From assembly GCA_012932295.1 (NCBI GenBank), contig JAAONU010000081.1, positions 305,655 through 369,654 of the forward strand: a stretch of 64,000 bases of DNA, read 5' to 3'. The stretch is from Cyclina sinensis (taxonomy: Eukaryota > Mollusca > Bivalvia > Venerida > Veneridae). Below the pieces are notes generated by a model, which saw only the letters and a program-made list of their open reading frames with translations, made no database searches and had not been told where the DNA came from. The position numbers were made by a program, and so were the translations under genes. How positions within the stretch are numbered: position 1 is the first letter of the stretch; each line of letters starts with the position of its first letter. Positions 12,965 to 26,700 of this stretch are shown here, piece after piece.

Positions 12965-13130
12965 CGGAACAAAACATGCGTTACGCGATAGGAATCACTG
13001 CCCGTTTCGTGATTTCTGTCGTTTCCGTTTCGCTTTTTTTGCATTGACGTTTCTCGACTACCGCAGTTAACGTTCCGTTCTTTGTTTTCCTTGCTATGAC
13101 AACCGTGCGCAAGTGTCCGCCATCCAACTC
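12965..13130. promoter_or_regulatory. CpG-richer patch with YY1-like motif
   Basis: CpG dinucleotides are locally more frequent than in the flanks (GCGTTACGCG, TTTCGTG, CCGTTTCGC). On the minus strand ATGGCGGACAC (13113-13123) resembles a YY1/initiator-type motif and opens 9 codons before a stop. A degenerate X-box-like half (TTGCTATGACAAC) is adjacent. It could be a promoter for a minus-strand transcript, but no exon was linked to it. Confidence 0.22.
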
Positions 13131-16100
13131 AAAGAAAAAAACCCACTTTTTAAAAATATATTTAAGACAATCATTTATTAGCTGTTTGGAAGATAAAGTT
13201 TCATTTTCAGGTTATGTCAATATCCCATGAAAAAATAAAAGCACGCCATTCCCGTGCATACATAAAACTGAATCACCGAAAAGGAATCAACGACAAACAT
13301 TTACCACATCTGCAGAAAAAAAGCACCCCAATATTTTCGAAATTAGCTTTTCCTGGAAGTTGTAACGAAACACCAATTCTGCGCAATTTGTAATAGCGAG
13401 TCTGAATCATCCGAAATTCTATACACTTCTGGGAAATTAGACAAGCGTCTACGATAGGTTTTTTTAATCATCAAAGTTATTAATAGCTTTTGTACTCATT
13501 TGTTTTCGTCAAGATGGCAAATACCAATGGTGGTCAGACTTAAGATTTTTTTTTTCAATTTATCTTTTTTTTTTTTTTAAATTTAGACGTGTTTAGTAGC
13601 TCTATTGTCGACAGTGAATATATAACATTTTGCTCGCCCGAATTTTCTCTTTCGCGTGTTGAAAAAACATGAATATGTAACATTTACGAATAATATTATA
13701 TACTACTGGAAAAAGTCATTTTCTTTTTCTGTAACGTAAGAAAACATAGAAGAAAAAAAAAACCATCAAAGTCTGGCGTCAGATATTTCAATGAAAATTT
13801 ACGAACATTGTTGCAATCTGCCTCTACAATTATTTAAGTTAAACATTGTGAATAAGTTTACCTGCTTATATTCCTGATACAATATTACGTCCTTCAATCA
13901 TTATGTTTTTAAACGTTTAACACAGAGCATTCTTTACCCGCAAAAAGCCATTATTCCATTACAAATAAGCGGAATGTAGGGCCACATGTAATAAATTTAT
14001 GTTAATTCAACAAAAACATATTAAAATCAGTCTAGTGAACATTTCAAAGCGAACGCATGACATAAATATAGGTATATGTTTAACGAAGCTGAACAAACCT
14101 GTCATTTGCTTTAATTAATCATCACATCAAAGACGATAAAAAATATCTCCGAACATATTTCGGCATAGTTCGGTCATTTCCGTAAACCCTTGCAAATCTT
14201 GCAAACAAATACCTATTTATTTCTGTGTTTTAAATAATTAGAAAAAGTAGATTATTTTGCGGTGAAATACGAAAATATTGCGGAGTTTTACTTCCAGACC
14301 AACTGACTACCTGTTAAAACCGTATGAAAATGGCTCAAATAAAAGCATTTCGGCACCTGACGTAACAAATCGGCTTATTTCGTTACATTCCTCTGTCTTA
14401 CTAACTGTACTTCAAAGTGTCTAATTAACAATTCAGAGCTGTCGTTCAACACGTAATTTATTCATTAGCAAAACATTAACTGTCTTGTTTTCCATCGGCT
14501 GTCGTAAAAAAGGCCAAAGGGAAAGGGGAAATCAATTTCACTCTTGTTTTGATGATCCGACATACAGCTGAATAGTGCTACTGGTCTTGCCTACATAATC
14601 ATGGGATCCCGTGGACTTTCGGCAAGACATAACTTAAAACCTAGTCTAAACGAAATAGAACGGAGTCAAACTGAAATTGACTGACTGAAATGGAACCGAA
14701 TCGAACCGTACCGAACGGAAACAATCTGAAGAAAATAAAAAAAGGAAAACAAGTTTGAATAATACTTCATTTTGATACAAAAATGTACGCCGTTACTGAA
14801 TGAAGAAAATGAATAAGAGATGAGTGTTCATGATTTTTTTCACCAACTTCTGACATTGTTTCATTTCTGTTTTGGATAAGACAAAAATTTCTATTTCTTT
14901 CCGAACTGTTGACAGAAAAGGGACCACTACAAATAAAATACACATTCAATACCCCAATATTTCCTAGGTAGGTTATTCATCTTTAAAAAAAATCGTGCAT
15001 ATATTTATACAATTAAGAGTTCATAAACCGAATAATTTATTCATGAAACTTTGTCGAAAAAAGGTCACACAAGTGAAGTTTTGAAAAGCTGCGGGTAATC
15101 ATATCCCATTTAATATACTGTAGAATAACATTTATAGAAAAGATGCGAAAACCCCGAGTTTCGAATTACTTGTTAAGATGTAAATCGTCTGTATTGAGAA
15201 TGTAGATTCATTAGCAAGTATGAAAACGGGTGTTCGGTTTCCTCTGGCAATAATTCGAGCTGCTTTGCTCTCGTGACAAATTTAAAAAGCAGACGATATT
15301 ATGTGAGGCCGAATCATTAAAAATAATTTAAGGAATTCGTAAAAAATAATAACAATTACACTCAAAATGAAACTTCTCAACCAGACTTAATATAAATTCA
15401 ATAACTGTTGTTGTTGTTGTTGTGGTAAGGAGAGAAAACGGAATTGCCAATTTCAAAGAAACAAAGCATTAAGGGGCTGTTAATAAAGTAAGGAATCAAT
15501 AATTGTCACTTTTGAATTTTTTTCCTTTTTAAACTGTTCTGGAGATTCCCCAATGTTGTAGATATATATGCGAAAAGAATAATCGTCTCTGCCTCAAGGT
15601 CAGTGGTTAAACGGTCTGAGATTAATGCGTTACACTGCAAAATCAATAATCGTGACACTGTCAAATGCACGTTTTGAAAATGACTATTTCTAAAGTTCGA
15701 ACGAACACCTTCTAAGACTGCATCACATTTTGCAGACAAACACAAAAGCATTTCAACTTAAATACACAGTAAGCGGAAGTAACCCAACGGAGAAAATTAA
15801 CTATAATGACCGACAAAGAGAAAAAAAACGTCTTTGAAATTTCTCGAAGTATAAAAATAAAAGAACCACAACAATCGATTGTTAAGGAACTAAATGACCA
15901 ACAGAGGAAAATTATACGGAAGGTGATTCGAAATTTTGCGTAACAGACATATAATGCATTTGACTATCAAAATACAGCACCATAGTGATTAGCCCGATTG
16001 AATTTGCAGAGGTGGAAGAGTCACCCAAAGGTCACTTACAAAACAGAACAGGTCACAATAGCTATTGTAAAGTGACCACGAAGAAATTAATCATGAACTA

Positions 16101-16732
16101 GACAAAAGAGTCACAATAAAACGGAAAATAGACTCTGATTTGAGGGCCGTAAAATCAATTAAGGTCACAGGTGCAAACTAATACATGCGTAATAAAAAAA
16201 AGACGCAGAGGTATATTCAATGTGACAACATTGAGGCGGAACAAAATAGATTGATTTGATATTTAGTTTAATTAAAGCGCCAGCTTGCTTCAACGCAGTG
16301 ACACGGAGGGAAGAACTGTGTTACATTTTATTGTTAAAAGCAAACTATAATGTTTCATCTAACTTGTATGTTTTTCAATACATTGTAATATCTCATTGTC
16401 TGAGCGTAGCGCTACAGTATTCATATAAGAATTATATGCTATGCGTTGAATGAGTAATATCAAACTATAAACATTTCAAAAATGTTATATAAGCACTGCA
16501 TATATGTAACACACTTTTCAGTGAAAAGGTCCACTGCTGGAAATTTTTTTCACAAGTTTGTTAACGTGGTATGACTTAACTGTTCACTAAAAATACATAA
16601 AAGTCCATCATGTGTAACACAAAATCACCCTAAAGGTATATTTCCACATTAGTACCATCTTCACGATTTTGTTTTACTAAACTAAACAATTTATAAAGTA
16701 TTAGATACTAACTTGAAGAGACAGTAACTTAC
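13131..16732. other. AT-rich stretch with no recognised gene
   Basis: Only a (GTT)n microsatellite near 15405-15424 stands out. Small open frames at 14.8 and 15.6 kb lack splice or start support. Confidence 0.45.
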
Positions 16733-16801
16733 TTTAATCAACCCCTTGTTGTCATAACTTCCAAACAGAATATTTTGGTATCCTTGAAATGCTACGCACA
16801 T
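16733..16801 (-). CDS. candidate first exon, unknown protein
   Basis: On the minus strand an ATG at 16801 opens 23 codons that end exactly at a consensus-like donor (AAA|GTAAGT), phase 0. The peptide begins MCVAFQGYQN and ends GSYDNKGLIK. Its Gly/Asp/Tyr spacing resembles a beta-propeller or WD-type strand, but this is too short to assign. An in-frame stop precedes the ATG, so either this is the initiating exon or an acceptor lies just after that stop (CGTAG at about 16795). The peptide looks strongly coding for its size. Confidence 0.35.
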
Positions 16802-17540
16802 TTATCATTTCGTTTTACTTAAAATCCAATTACCGGTAAAAAATTGTCCTTTTGTGCATTTATTTACATGTGTTTGTTGTAAGATGTTTAACCTTACAGT
16901 TTACACATCAATATGTTATTTATCAAGCACTCACCTCTTATGTTTATCGTAAAATACATTTAAAATTTTAAGAATATTCCATTTAAACATACTTGAACAA
17001 AAAAACGAGAGAACATTCTTTTCATATACACTCACTAAATTGAAGATCGTTCGAGACTGATAAAAAATGTCTATCCACTTCTGAACATATGCAACGTGCA
17101 AACATTTATTTCATTTCAATCTCAGTAAATAAAAATTCCGCAAACACTAGAGCGTCTTTTGAGAGGTTTGCTATTCAACTAAACAAATATCTATAAAGTC
17201 GGACCGACATTCAATTTAAAAAGAATCCATTTCAAATCCTAAAATTATAAAGTCCCTGTCTACATTAGCCGCTTATCGAATAGATTTATGAATATAAACA
17301 CGCAATATAGAAACAGATGTAGACAGATAAAGCGAGCCGAAAAAAAATGAAGAAAATATTGTACGAGGTGAATGAACAATTAGGCGTACAAATACCTGAA
17401 CATAATAACGGCAAAAAAAGTAACTTTTTTTGAAAAGGAACTACTTTGTAACTATCTGTCTAGGCTAATTCAAAGACAGAAAAAATGACAGCAATGAATC
17501 AAAAGAAGACACAAGAGACTTATTCAAGGAACAAAACGGC

Positions 17541-17655
17541 GAATGAATGAATGAATGAATGAATGAATGAATGAGCGAGCGAGCGAGCGAACGAACGAAC
17601 GAACGAACGAACGAACGAACGAACGAACGAACGAATGAATGAATGAATGAATGAA
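17541..17655. repeat. compound tetranucleotide array GAAT-GAGC-GAAC-GAAT
   Basis: About 29 perfect tetranucleotide units in blocks: GAAT, then GAGC, then GAAC, then GAAT again. The blocks differ at the third and fourth bases of the unit, a pattern produced by local mutation and re-expansion. The frame on the minus strand (FIHSFVRSF-type repeats) is an artefact. Confidence 0.9.
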
Positions 17656-17931
17656 GCAGTCAATCAATAAAAACTTAAAGAGTAAATAACTTAAAGAAGA
17701 CGGACGGACATTATTAAAATATACATCAGTAAAAAACCCGGATAAAGAAACTATGACGATATAAGACGTGTCCAAGAATATTATGTGTCCTAATATATGT
17801 TATAAAACTTTGTCGTTCTTAATATTTCAATTTTGATATCATGTATTGAATCTATCTACAATTTTCTGATGTTATTTGATCTAGTATTTATGTAATAACT
17901 TTTCCCAGAAAGTTCTCCCTAAAAATTTTCA

Positions 17932-18006
17932 ATAATAATAATAATAATAATGATAATAATAATGATAATAATGATAATAATGGTAATAATAGTCATAATA
18001 ATAAAT
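17932..18006. repeat. (AAT)n microsatellite
   Basis: About 75 bp of AAT units with GAT interruptions, followed by poly-A. Confidence 0.85.
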
Positions 18007-20977
18007 AGATAAATTTAAAAAAAAAAAGATAATTAAAAAAAAAGGTAATTAACAAAGCTTACATTTGTATTGATGAACATCCATCTCGTCAACTGCGATG
18101 AATTATTTGTAAAGTGAAATCAGCATTTACTTAACGTCACAGATTTGACACTTTACGAGACCTGAGTCATAAAGAGACACTATAGTCCAGTTACTGAATA
18201 TAAAACTGACCAATCTAGGCTATTTGATAACCTCTGACACAAGGTCTATTCACTTGATAGTTTTATACCTTATTTTAAACACAACGCCGTAGAATAGCAA
18301 ATTCTTTTCATGGGTCGCTTATGTAAATAAAATATTGCTTGTATCAATAGAAAATCACTTATATCAATAACGCTACAATAAGATTACTGGCCGCGAAAAG
18401 AACGAACGCTGTTTGTTCATAGGATTAAATAATATTTCAACATCAGATGTGAAAATAAAGCTGGCCGCTTCGCTGTGTGATGGGGCGATGTTTATGCAAA
18501 CCCATTAAAAATGTATATATACATATACATTTATATACAAATGTTTAGTAAGAATAGTTATTCGGGTAAAAACAAACATGAATACTAATGACTTAATGTT
18601 GCAGTGTAACTCACGTAAATGTATACAAGGAAAATTTGCATGAACACCAGGCGACATTATAATACTGTGTACATGTTAAGTCTTTCACTGTCAAAAACAA
18701 TCAAAATAACTAAGGTATAAATTATTTCCTGATACACTGATGCATACTACTGCTTGTACAGCGTAAATGTGTGTGTGTTTGTTTGTGTGTTTGTTTGTAC
18801 GTTTCTTCTTGTTGTTGTTTTTTTTACTTCTACGTCTCTCTTCTCCTCTTTTACCGAAATGTCGTATCAAAATTGTGAAGTTTTTAACAGGAAAACTATT
18901 TACCCTTTAATGACCAGTGTAAACAAATTTTCTATTGCCAACAGAAGGTTTTACAACACCTAAGTGTTAAAGGTAAACAAAAGTAATCTTCTTTAACATA
19001 AGCGGTTTAAAGGCCAGTTTTTGTCAAGGTTCAAAGCTGCTTGAAATTTAAAATCCCCATATAAAGAAATGACATTAACAAAGAATTAATTGTGTATTGG
19101 TACCTATTGATAATCTGGAATTGGATATAAAAAGTGGTCTACTCATTATTTTGTTACACTGAGTCACAGTTTCATTTTGGGTTACAGCTAGACTTGAGTA
19201 ATAAAGCTACCGTATCTGAGCGCGTCTGACCTCATCCAAACTAACACATATGGGCCACGAGGCCTTTGTATACGGCTGCACTAGGCACAGTTAGGTACCG
19301 AACTACCAGTGGAAAGGATTACAACCAATTGTAACGTAACATAAGTCGAAACATAGGGCGACCGGGGAGTGCTTCTCTACAGTTTTCGGCTGTATGCTAA
19401 ACAAATGATCCAGATATATAGGCTATAAAAAGGACTTCTTATTTTCGCACAGTATTCTAATACATTGATGTATAAGCTGCTCTAATGAGATTAATATTTA
19501 AGCTGATGATCGTGTAATATGTATCAAAGAAGTGACATATCTTCGTGCAATATTGCGAATTATTGCATAGTCCCGTAAGATATTATGTTAATACTTTAAT
19601 GGTTGTTTATTTCAATAAATGACATAATTCCGATTGACATGTCAAAATGTCTAAATATAGAAAGCGATGACATTTCGCGAGAGTTTGGCGATTCAATTGT
19701 GCACGGATAAGAGACTATTTTTTTGACAAAGATTATACATATCTTGTGCCCGAGTGGGCAAAAATTTAGAGGTATAATTAAATGAATACTTTAAAGAATG
19801 TAACATATAACATGCAAAAATATTTCGGTTTAAAACAAGGACAGTTATTTATGTAGCCACCGAGACAAATTTAATTTTAACGCTCTTGTTTATACCACGC
19901 TGACAGCATTTGAGATTAAAATATAAAGTGTTATCGTAAAAGTTTTTAATTCTGACACAACTTTGTCATTTAAATCTATGTTATCTCGTTCAAAGATACG
20001 CTATCACGAGAATTGATGGAAAAAATCTTTACCGAAAATTACTCTGTCAGTAAAATAGCTGTGTTACATAGCTTTGAGTTTAAAGGCATTTAATAATTTT
20101 TCCTCATTATATGATAAAATACAGAGTCTTATTAATTGAGAAGCTGATTAGCAGGTACTACAGCCTAAAAATGTGTTAACAAATCAAATTCGACACATGC
20201 ATGATTACCACCATTTTGTTTAATCTTAAAATGGCCGTCTGCTAACCTACATGACGAAAGTTAGTTCCGAAAACAAGATTCTTCATTTTTCTAAAATATT
20301 TTGTCCATCATTATCAAACACCATCGGCAGATAACCATGGTTGTGGATTCCGGAAGTTTACGGAATGCAATGGAAACGTCCGACGTTGTCGAAAGACTAG
20401 ATTTACATTTTTATCAATAACCATACAATAAAATAAATTTGAATTTGAGACACTATCAAGACACTATCTGAGTCATTGTGTCGTGCTTAAAAAGACATAC
20501 TTTTTCCTCTTGCATTTAAACGACAGTTTACAGGAGAAATGTCTTGGATAAAAATACTCATAAATTTACATCAAGTATTAACTCTAAATCCCTAGGATCA
20601 TGGGCCACAGACTGGCGTCATTTTCTTTATCTTAAGGCTTAATAAAACAGTAAATTAGGAATATTTACACCGCGGACTAGTCTGTATGTATAATAAACCA
20701 CTTGGCTCCCACTTGACAAAACGTTATAAAGTTGGTTTATCCTGTCGTATATTCACTATGATTACAAATGATAACAAGGCATCTTTCTACAGCTACTTTT
20801 GAGATATATGAAGAAAATCCTGGTACCAGCGAAGAAAAACAAGCTTATTTAATAAACCATAAGTATAAGCGGGTACCAGCGAAAGATAATGATTGCTTTT
20901 ATCGAAGAGCCAACTCATTGATTCTAAATATTTGTATGACCATAGGAGAACGCTGGCTCCCCGGTCCAGGGGTTGCT
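18007..20977. other. AT-rich stretch with no recognised gene
   Basis: A short TG/TTTG-rich tract occurs near 18765-18800. The 69-codon frame over it has no gene support. Confidence 0.45.
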
Positions 20978-20988
20978 GGTTCGAATCC
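20978..20988 (+). promoter_or_regulatory. Pol III B box of a tRNA-like remnant
   Basis: A perfect GGTTCGAATCC preceded by CCCCGGTCCAGG. No A box or closing stem was found, so this is a probable SINE head remnant. Confidence 0.4.
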
Positions 20989-21936
20989 TTGCAGCTAGAG
21001 TCTACAGCGGCTTGCAAAAAAACACATTTTAGGCTCGAGCATCTGTTTTAAAGAAGTAGTAAGTAATCGTGAGGAACTGTCAGAAGTTGCACAAATAACA
21101 CAACCGCGAACACTCTTAAACTAAATTACAACCAAACGCCAAGGATAGAAGAATTCAATCAATCTGTAATATGTTATTCAAATAAATAAAACGGTTGCCC
21201 TCCTTGAGGACTGGAACAAAAAAAAAACACCAGGGGACCAACAGTAGACATAAAAGCAAATCTAGTAAAAAATATAAGGACATGTATCGCCAGATCTATA
21301 CATAATCACGACAAACAGCATCACTGTTAATACAGCAGAGTTTGTGTTTTCTAAACAAATTCTAAGGTTTTAATAGGATTTTCGGAATGAAAATACAAAC
21401 ACTTGCAGAAAGAATTGTGCGTTAAGCAATTATACTATTTACTTCCTTTGTAGTTTCCACAATCTTTAAAATTTCAACAAAATTTTAAACTTAGCACTAC
21501 ATGACCTTTCACGTTTAATGTCTTGATCAAATACCTGGGCTTGTAGGTTGTTTTAAATATTGCTCTGCATTTTCACAGCGAAGGCCGCCGAATAAATAGT
21601 TTATTTGAAAGTCATCGTCACGCGGCGCTCTTAATTCAAGGGCCGCTTAACTCATTGATAAAACCTCTTCATGAGCCGCTAAGAACATCGACAAATACTT
21701 AAAACCGCTGTGAAATAGTGATAACTTGGGGATGAGAAGTCGAAATTGGTGTTGACAGTTTTTGCTAATCTCTGTGGGACCCGCACAAGGGGCTTTACGA
21801 GATCGAAAGGCCTAAAAGATATCACTCTAATCCGATTTATACGAGTTGAAAGGTCATAGCACGAAGGTCACGTGATTGATACAGACGAAATGTAAACAAG
21901 CCTAGAAGTCTAAGCATTAAAAGGCAAACTCAGGTA

Positions 21937-21986
21937 GGAGCGGATCAGTGGTCCAGCGTTAATCGCGAGTTCGATCCTCCGCTCCG
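21937..21986 (+). repeat. collapsed tRNA-like SINE head (anticodon arm lost)
   Basis: GGAGCGG (21937-21943) and CCGCTCC (21979-21985) form a perfect 7 bp acceptor-like stem. AGTTCGATCC between them is a B-box-like T loop. Only about 35 bases separate the stem strands, so the anticodon arm is missing and this cannot be a working tRNA. The GGAGCGGAT start matches the head of the SINE at 50370-50653 (-), which points to the same SINE family. Confidence 0.45.
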
Positions 21987-22214
21987 AGACGTTAAAGCGA
22001 CTGCCTCATAGATCGGCAGATGCGTAAAAAGAATATATCTGAAATAAATTACTGCCTTTTTTGTTACAGTAACACATAATTTTAGTTTAACACACGGTAA
22101 ATAATTTACCCCGTTAGTCACGGGGTAGATACTATATTGATATTGTAAATTTTATAATAAGGATTTTATTTGGTTTGTATCTCTCCTCATAGTCTGACTG
22201 ACCGGAAGGGCATG

Positions 22215-22225
22215 GGTTCGAATCC
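22215..22225 (+). promoter_or_regulatory. Pol III B box of a tRNA-like remnant
   Basis: GGTTCGAATCC within a stretch (22190-22360) that may be a worn SINE. No intact tRNA fold is present. Confidence 0.35.
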
Positions 22226-22638
22226 TGTTAAACCGAGGTCTCATCTACAAGTAATACACACTGAGCATGGAAAAGCACCAGGGTGTCGCTGGAATCGAAT
22301 GTTTTCTATGTCATGCAATTTCACCTATAACCTAAAAAGGGGCGCCGGTCAGTACATTTAGGTTCATCTCTGTCTAATCAAAAGGTATAGATAAAGTTTA
22401 TTAATTATGTTTCTTTTTATAGAATATGACGTAACACTCAGAAAAACGAAAGTAAAATCAAAACTGTCTGTAAATAAGGATAAGTTATCTACTTCGGTTA
22501 TAAGAAATAATGTGGATAAATAATACTCTATGCATTTCCTTTTAACAATAATCATGCATGTTATAAAGCTAAAATTTACTAAAATATGATAAATGAAATT
22601 CAAAACTTCTTAAAGATACAAAAAAACTAAGTACTTAC

Positions 22639-22758
22639 TGTTTAAGTATTTCTCTTTAATTCCCTGCCACTTACATACACATATACAATCCAATGTTGTA
22701 TGTAATTTTGCTAAAAGATAACAGTCTAGATTTACGCCGAAATCATTATATATAACAT
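22639..22758 (-). CDS. candidate internal exon, unknown protein
   Basis: On the minus strand an acceptor-like site (TATCCGAAATATCAG) and a strong donor (AAACA|GTAAGTACTT) bound 120 bases. The open frame gives 39 codons, including VIYNDFGVNLDCYLLAK and CKWQGIKEKYLN. The frame stays open upstream to about 22825, so an earlier acceptor is possible. A second donor-like GTAAGTGG lies inside. Three closely spaced cysteines (DCICVC) are the only notable motif. The family is unknown. Confidence 0.28.
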
Positions 22759-22939
22759 CTGATATTTCGGATAAATTTTCAGTTCGGATAAAGGTGTGAA
22801 AAATATTTAAAGTACGATTTGACACTTTCGTATATATTCACCACGCAGAATTTCATTCAGATGTCCGTAGGTGTTTAAGTGTGAAATACAATTAAAGTAG
22901 CAGTATTGTATTAATATCATAACTTGACAATTACATATT

Positions 22940-22970
22940 GTTAAATCAACACTTTTTTTTTTTTTTTAAA
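22940..22970. repeat. poly-T run
   Basis: A homopolymer T tract of about 16 bases with AT-rich edges. Its origin is not clear. Confidence 0.5.
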
Positions 22971-23574
22971 TAAAGCGAAACCTAGATAACCATTAACTGA
23001 ATTTGTTAACATACTTACGTTGCTATCAAAACTATGAACGATTATATCATTTGATTTTTGCTTTATCTTTTGACACGGTTTGTATCTCAGTAAACTTTAA
23101 ACATGCCAACATCGGACAGGTAACATTTATTTAAATTCACTTTGTAAACATAAATTTTCAGGCACGTTGCGACCGTATGCTCTTTTGATAACGAGTTTTG
23201 CACAATCTTTTTAAACAGGTTGTATCTTAGTCAAAATGCATAGCAGCAGCAACAACAACAACAACCAGCAGCAAAAATACAAGCATAAATGTGTACAATA
23301 TCTTATGTTTAGTGAAATATCCCAACAATGCATAATAAACCTGCAGTCTATTTAAACCGGTAGCAACGGATATAGTTATATTAAAATTTATGTCGTTCAG
23401 TAACCAGTCTGCTTTCCTACATAAACAAATTCAGCAGTTTTAGGAATAATCCAAAAAAGAACTTGAAAGACCTGCTTTTAATTCAGAAAATCATGTGCGA
23501 TCTTGAGTAATTGTTGAGCTTACAGTTTCTCCGTGCACGTTCACTTACAATTCACAGATAAACAGGAGAAGTAG

Positions 23575-23635
23575 GGAAAAGACTATAGCATGTAGAATAT
23601 AGCATGTATAATATAGCATGTAGAATAAAGCATGT
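23575..23635. repeat. short tandem AGCATGTAGAATAT-like units
   Basis: Four imperfect 14-15 bp units with an AGCATGTA core lie immediately downstream of the candidate exon at 23650 on its own strand. Confidence 0.6.
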
Positions 23636-23649
23636 AGATAACATTTTAC

Positions 23650-23757
23650 CTTGAGAACGTCAATTCGTAGCAATATATCCACCGAAGACAGATTTTGTTT
23701 CAGAACGTCAATTTGTATATTATAACGACTGTAGATTTCAATATCCTCCTCCAAAAC
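23650..23757 (-). CDS. candidate coiled-coil exon
   Basis: On the minus strand exactly 36 codons lie between an acceptor-like AG (CTTATGAAG) and a donor (CAAG|GTAAAA), both phase 0. The peptide starts VLEEDIEIYSRYNIQ and ends LLRIDVLK. Hydrophobic residues are spaced like a coiled coil, and the pentapeptide IDVLK occurs twice within it. It resembles the candidate exon at 27815-27925, which also ends in a V-L-K and AAG|GT. The acceptor lacks a good pyrimidine tract. It could be part of a multi-exon coiled-coil protein on the minus strand. Confidence 0.33.
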
Positions 23758-26700
23758 CTTCATAAGAATTTTATAGCATGCCATATTGTACAACGAAAAG
23801 TGCTTTGCCTTTTTTAACTAATCATTAAAATTATTTCCGACTGAAGTTCAATGTAATCCATCAAAAATATGGTAACATAAACATTTAATGTGAATGCCTT
23901 ATTTCACGTCGGAATATACACTTTAAGCTAATTTAAACAAGGAACAGTTATATTTAAAATAATAAGTCACATAATATCTTAAAACGAAAATAGCTGAAAA
24001 CGAAATAAACGCAATTTCATTAAAACACCCACAAAAAACCCAACTTTATGCCATTATACTCGATGAAACGTACATGTTTTATTTAACATATCGATTAAAA
24101 AACGTGGATCAAGAACTTCACCCCGGGCTATACCATTTGTCATGTCAAACTACACAGAACAAAATGATTTTACGACGTTTAAGTAACTTTATCTTTTAAC
24201 CATCTTTTGAAGTAAATGATAGACCATTATTGCCTTTTAAAGGGACTATTTAGATTTTGTGAACTGATTTTGTCAATGTGCAAATACCTGTCGAACACGC
24301 AATATGAAAAATCGTCTGTGGTCTTACGCCTTGCGTACTTATTTTAGCTCGTGCATTTCAGTATTTTTTCTTTCTTCTGAAGTTTTTAGACCGGTACTTG
24401 CGCTTCAATGAGGAGGGTGGAGGAACCGAATCAAACCAAAAGGGCGCCGAAATCTACCATCTGTTCTATTAAAATTGATAGAGAGGGAGCTGGGATGAGG
24501 AGAAATAGAGACCGAGGCAAAAAGAGACAGAAAGACATACATACAGACAGGAACTAGATGAAAGATTTTCATTTTAGGTGAAGTTACCCTCTGCCATTTA
24601 TTTTAACAATTTGTTTTCAAATATTTAGTATACTATGTCAATGCACTGCTGAAATAAGAACAAGATCTGACGAAGTTTAAAGTGGTAAAATTTCGTTGCT
24701 CTGGGAGAAAAATGCAGAGTTGTTTCATTACAAGAATTTATTGAATGAATTAAACGAAAACATTATGTAGTTTTGATGTCGTTTAAAGGTGATATCTAAA
24801 TCTCACACAAATGCATCTCATTTCTATAAATAAAAAAGTCGGGCAACATACATTGGTCAAATATAAACCGTCCTTGTGTCAAATATAAAAAAAAAATGTG
24901 ACCATTTTACTTATCCAACATTAAGAAGATTATGAAAATTTGACACACCATTAAATTAATTGCCAATTAATGTGAATTTCTGACCACAATTTTGACGCAA
25001 TCGGATACTCATATATTTTATTTATCCTTTATTCATTGTCTTGCAAAAACGACATTTATTACTTTATTTTTTTAAGTACCCCACTCCTCCAATTTTTGCA
25101 AAGGTAAAAGCAAATATTGAAATACAATGTCTTGTCTTTCTGCCTTATATGGTTCTCACTTTGCGATGTTGTTCCGAATTTTCAGCCAAATGTCAACTAT
25201 GTTTTATTTGAGGTCACTTAAAGTAGAGCTACATGTGTTTTACCTATATATCTATTAAGACACTGAAACGATTTTCATGTAAAACGCGTACAAAACATGT
25301 ATGTTTAAGATACTAGGGCGTCATACTTTTGGTAGACATTCTTGTTCAAACATTTACACGCATCTGTTTATCTAAGATCGGGGTTTGGTTATCAATGGTA
25401 CCGGTTGCCAGTATGAACAACGCTCACTTGAGAAGGTGAGCTATTTGAGGTCTCAATGAAAAGTGCACGTAACCGGTATTAGACTAATGTTATCAACATA
25501 CTGGTATTTAGGGTAATAAAACATCTCACAAGACAAGCTCCGCGTGAAGAATCGATCCATCGGATCCAGGCTGAAGATGACACAAAGTTTCAAGGTTTGG
25601 TGTTAGGGATTGAACCTGTCGGTCATTGTAGATCAGACCAGCAGGTAACCATAGATATTGGATCTGCTCTCCTTATAAAAGTCAAATAAATCTCTCAATT
25701 CTACTACGGCGCCTGTACTAAGGGATCTGTCTTAGCCCAACAGTACGCTACATTCGAACCCCAGTACTATCGAAAGGTTGAGGCTGACGTCTAATCACTT
25801 AACAAAAGTCCACAAGTAGCACAGTTGAAGAAAAGCTGATTTTTCATTAAAAATGTGTTAAAATGTGTTCTCAAAATTTGCTTCGAAGAGTACTATTAAA
25901 CTTACTTCACAACCGAAATTCCTACGTTACTGGTTCGAACACTACATATGCGATTTTATGGGTTTGACTGCATAATTATTGCAGCAAATTATGTTCCGAA
26001 GATTATCACGTCGACCCTAACGATATTTGAGTACGTAACGGGATTTTTAAGGCGATGGGAGCGGAGTTTAAACCGCAAACGCCTTTCTGGAAAAGATCCT
26101 TATCCTGTCTTATACCGGAAATGTTGTTGTTGTTTTTTTCTCACATGCTATCATCTTAACATGTTGTTAACATCTTGTTTATGTATTTATGCTTACGCCT
26201 TGCATTATATCATTAGCTCTAATTTAAATTTTTCTTCTTTTTTTGTTTAAATCCCTCTTCCTTACACCTGTACATATGTGTGTGTATTTTAGGTAGTTAC
26301 ATTTACTTAGTACCCATCAACGTACAGGCCATGGTTCAGCGAGTTCTTCTGTATGGTTTTATATTTATTCCCTCCATTAAATTTGATCATAAAAACCACT
26401 GAACAATAGACAACAGCCTTAGACAACTTGAGGGAAGACTTTGGTCCTGATCTTTAAAAAAATCAACCGTTTATATTTATCTTAAATTGTTTATCATTTT
26501 AAATTTTCTTTTGTAAACTACGATAATGCGTTCGGGCGAAACTGCACCAGTTTTACTTTTGCACTTAGCCGTTAATATTTTATATACACTAGAATGAATG
26601 TTATGTCGTCTGCTATCATGTTCGAACCCGATTTCTTATATGTGCCTAAAGAAACGCTCTACAAAGACTGACCTACGCCCCAAACTGACTAAGACTTCAA

